The notes under the pieces: generated by a model
Databases searched by the model: none
What the model was told of the DNA's origin: nothing
Seen by the model: only the letters and a program-made list of their open reading frames with translations
Source of the DNA: a virus
IMG/VR virus record: IMGVR_UViG_3300023184_004167
Span: 62,001 to 126,000 of that record
Direction: 5' to 3' (one strand)
DNA: 64,000 nt
Shown: piece after piece, positions 61,845 through 64,000 of the stretch
Numbering within the stretch: the first letter of the stretch is position 1
How the letters are laid out: every line of letters starts with the position of its first letter
Program-made: the position numbers and the translations under genes

Positions 61845-63518
61845 TTATGATTCTTTTCTTAAGTTACCAGCATAGTGGTCAAATCTATCATGCTCAACAG
61901 GTGTTAATAATAATAAACCACCATTTAATTCACCTTTTTTAGTTAATTGGTACATATGAGACATCCAAGTATTCTCAAAAGGTCTAGCCCAAGTGGTGTT
62001 TAAAAACATTTTTTTATTACCAACACGACTAATTAATTGAGTCCAATTACAATAATAAATCTCACCATCAACATATGGCAACCCATTATGAGTCTTAATG
62101 TTATTAAATTTGGTTTTTGGAGAATTGGGGTCTAATCCTTGTACAGGTAATTTATTTTTTTCTGGCCAAAACTCTTCTCTAACAGATTGGGGTACATTAT
62201 ACCAACTCCATTGAGTACCATTATCACCATAAAATTCACTATAATTAAATTTTATAAAATCAAAATTTTCTTTTTTAATAACTTGTAAAGTATTTGAATA
62301 TAAATTTGGTGAGAATCTATTAAACCCATTTCTACAGGTTTCTAATGGTTTATTTTGAAAGAACATATCATCTTCAGAGAAGATATAATAATCTAAATTA
62401 GTATCCTCAAAATGCTCCGCTATCCATTGTCTTCCACCGCATATCCCTAAATTGTCTTTTTTAATGTGTTCAAACCCGTGTTCTTCACATAATTTTGAAT
62501 ACGCATCAAATGTTGATTCATCAGTTGAATTATCTAATAAAAACTTTGTGGTTTTTAAAATAAAATCTTTATCATATTCTAACATTGATTGTATTAAAGT
62601 TTGAAATTGTTTTGGACTATTAAATGTTAAAACATATAAACCAACCTTATTAGTATCCAATGTATTTTCAATTGAAATCTTACCTTCTGATTTAACTTTT
62701 AATGTGTCATTTTTTAAATCTTCAAAAAATTTACCCATTAACCCATTCCCGTCTATTTCAAAATAATTTATTAAATCAGAATGTTTATAACACATAATAC
62801 TAAAAAGTGATTCTTCAGTACCCATATATCCTTCATCTAATGTTGATTTTAACATTCCATAATAAATTGAATTCATACTTGAAATAGATTCTTTTGGCCC
62901 ACCAAAAAATCCTCCTCTTGCCACCTTATTAACAGTTTCTCCAGCAATTGAATTTAATTTGTTATATTCAAACCCGTGTATTTCATTTTCAGCACCATAT
63001 GGAAAGCAAACAAAAGAGAATTTAGAAATATATTTAGATAATTTATCTAATACTTTATCATGTGTAAAATATCCTTGATGTACAGTATTTGTTAATCCTG
63101 CATCAATCCAAAACATATATTCAGAATTAAATCTATCAAATATTTTTGCGTCGTGTAACAAAAACATTTTTGACATAACCAAAGGATTATACATTTCAAG
63201 TTTTGCCTGAGTAGAATCTTTGAGCCAACCTGATAAGTTAAACCATTCAGGATTCGTTCTTATTTTTTGAATTTTATCATAGTATTCATTATTTTGAAAC
63301 CAATCAGATTTTCTTAAAATGAATTGAGTATTTTCTGAATTTCTATGTTCTTTAACAAAAGATTCAAGCTCCTCATCCCCAAATATTATCATATTTTCAT
63401 CAACTTGTAAAAGTTGTTTGAATTTATCCAAATATTGGTCAAAAGAACGACTCCATCCTTCTGTTAAATTTCCTCTACCAAGGTTCCATAAACCTGTTAC
63501 TAATGTTATTTTACTCAT
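61845..63518 (-). CDS. Two-domain glycosyltransferase-like protein
   Basis: A 557-residue protein. The N-terminal half (ITLVTGLWNLGRGN, then YMFWIDAGLTNTVHQGYF and ARGGFFGGPKES) resembles the HtrL/YibB-like sugar-transferase group. The C-terminal half (GLYVLTFNSPKQFQTLI, LLDNSTD, DNLGICGGRQW, DYYIFSEDDMFF) is a GT-A fold with DxD-like SEDD and the G-G-R loop. It probably glycosylates a phage or host surface protein or glycan. It overlaps the next gene upstream by 8 bases; that gene shares the GG-FGG motif. Confidence 0.7.
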   Translation of the reverse strand: MSKITLVTGLWNLGRGNLTEGWSRSFDQYLDKFKQLLQVDENMIIFGDEELESFVKEHRNSENTQFILRKSDWFQNNEYYDKIQKIRTNPEWFNLSGWLKDSTQAKLEMYNPLVMSKMFLLHDAKIFDRFNSEYMFWIDAGLTNTVHQGYFTHDKVLDKLSKYISKFSFVCFPYGAENEIHGFEYNKLNSIAGETVNKVARGGFFGGPKESISSMNSIYYGMLKSTLDEGYMGTEESLFSIMCYKHSDLINYFEIDGNGLMGKFFEDLKNDTLKVKSEGKISIENTLDTNKVGLYVLTFNSPKQFQTLIQSMLEYDKDFILKTTKFLLDNSTDESTFDAYSKLCEEHGFEHIKKDNLGICGGRQWIAEHFEDTNLDYYIFSEDDMFFQNKPLETCRNGFNRFSPNLYSNTLQVIKKENFDFIKFNYSEFYGDNGTQWSWYNVPQSVREEFWPEKNKLPVQGLDPNSPKTKFNNIKTHNGLPYVDGEIYYCNWTQLISRVGNKKMFLNTTWARPFENTWMSHMYQLTKKGELNGGLLLLTPVEHDRFDHYAGNLRKES

Positions 63519-64000
63519 AAATTCCGTTTAATTCTTCTAAAATTTTATAAAAACTTTTATTAATTTTAAGGTGTTCTGACATTTCTATTCCAGAAATTCT
63601 TTCATTTTCGTGCCACCAAGTATCAAATTTATATATTTTAAACATGTCTTCGTGATTTCTAAACATTAATGTCATAATATCTTCTTCGTGATATAATCTA
63701 CCATCTTCTTCAGTAACTTGATGCACATATTTTTTAAATAATTCTACTATATTATTCCATAATTCTTTTTTTCCTCCAAACAAACCACCAATAATATGAT
63801 AACTTCTATCGTGATTAAAAAAATGTTTTGGATTTACTGTTCCTGACCAATAATTTCTATCATTTTCTTTACCTATTATCGTGAATTTATCTTCAGTGTT
63901 TACTACTAAATTATTTAAAAAATTATTATTAAATAATGAACTTTCATAATACCCACGATTATGGGGACCACCAGGGGTTAAGTATTTATTTGGAATTAAA
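63511..64000 (-). CDS. HtrL/YibB-like glycosyltransferase fragment, N-terminus beyond the window
   Basis: An open frame runs off the right edge; its last 163 residues are seen. It contains YHIIGGLFGGKKELWNNIV, HEEDIMTLMFRNHEDMF and FDTWWHENERI, similar to the GG-x-FGG section of the neighbouring glycosyltransferase and to the HtrL/YibB-type family. The apparent start at 63783 is only a TTG inside a longer frame: the reading frame is continuous to base 64000. It probably works with the 557-residue protein, which it overlaps by 8 bases. Confidence 0.62.
   Translation of the reverse strand, partial: LIPNKYLTPGGPHNRGYYESSLFNNNFLNNLVVNTEDKFTIIGKENDRNYWSGTVNPKHFFNHDRSYHIIGGLFGGKKELWNNIVELFKKYVHQVTEEDGRLYHEEDIMTLMFRNHEDMFKIYKFDTWWHENERISGIEMSEHLKINKSFYKILEELNGIYE

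Noticed and set aside
1-64000. Stop codon reassignment, as seen in some Bacteroidetes phages
   Set aside because: Conserved genes run full length with the standard code; no in-frame TAG or TGA was needed.
1-64000. CRISPR array, tRNA genes, reverse transcriptase or diversity-generating element, insertion sequences
   Set aside because: No regular spaced repeats, cloverleaf-like gaps, RT motifs or transposase-like proteins were found; there is no gene-free stretch over 300 bases.

Overview
The window is a dense, strongly AT-rich piece of a large T4-like (contractile-tailed) phage genome. It carries homologues or synteny-supported counterparts of T4 gp6, gp13, gp18, gp19, gp25, gp26, gp29, gp32, gp41, gp43, gp53 and UvsX. 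A Bacteroidetes, probably flavobacterial, host is suggested by A/T-rich leaders that mostly lack Shine-Dalgarno boxes, by a DUF5522 protein, by a signal peptide ending in Ala-Gln, by PKD and SprB-like adhesin modules and by the low GC. The standard code works throughout. No host genes, tRNAs, integrase or CRISPR array were seen, and capsid, portal, terminase and lysis genes must lie outside the window.

Layout, left to right, with most genes on the minus strand and so transcribed right to left. (1) 1-13369: large virion proteins of the distal tail/baseplate: an SprB-like partial gene, a P2 gpI-like protein, a PKD protein, and an 1811-residue protein with an internal multi-span hydrophobic block. 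(2) 13457-15769: baseplate wedge gp6 and gp25. (3) 15790-24379: a nucleotide and replication block inserted between tail genes: DUF5522, B12-dependent ribonucleotide reductase, DnaB/gp41 helicase, 5'-3' exonuclease, a secreted small protein, UvsX, gp32-like SSB, and two small phage proteins. (4) 24422-44343: giant hub protein, gp53/LysM-like protein, a 1678-residue baseplate protein with an OmpA-like segment, tape measure, gp26-like protein with an overlapping frameshift ORF, tube, HAD phosphatase and sheath. (5) 44464-49915: a plus-strand island (ribbon-helix-helix regulator, SNF2 helicase, neck gp13, a small protein) around three minus-strand neck/tail-completion genes. (6) 49912-52614: family B DNA polymerase. 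(7) 52718-64000: an accessory fibre and decoration region: fibre proteins, a 2OG-Fe(II) oxygenase, a virion-type protein joined to an LCIB-like carbonic-anhydrase-fold domain, a 9-residue-repeat beta-solenoid, a papain-like protease on Thr-Pro linkers, and two glycosyltransferase-like proteins.

Two genome-level signals stand out. A directional heptamer, TATTTAT on the coding strand, lies upstream of most transcription units and sometimes follows directly on a hairpin terminator; I read it as the phage's own promoter element, probably late. Between the gp26-like gene and the tape measure, where tail assembly chaperones sit, an ORF without an ATG overlaps in the +1 frame at a T6 run, as expected for a programmed frameshift. 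The most unusual gene content is in the fibre region, where enzyme domains (LCIB-like and papain-like) sit in apparent virion proteins.
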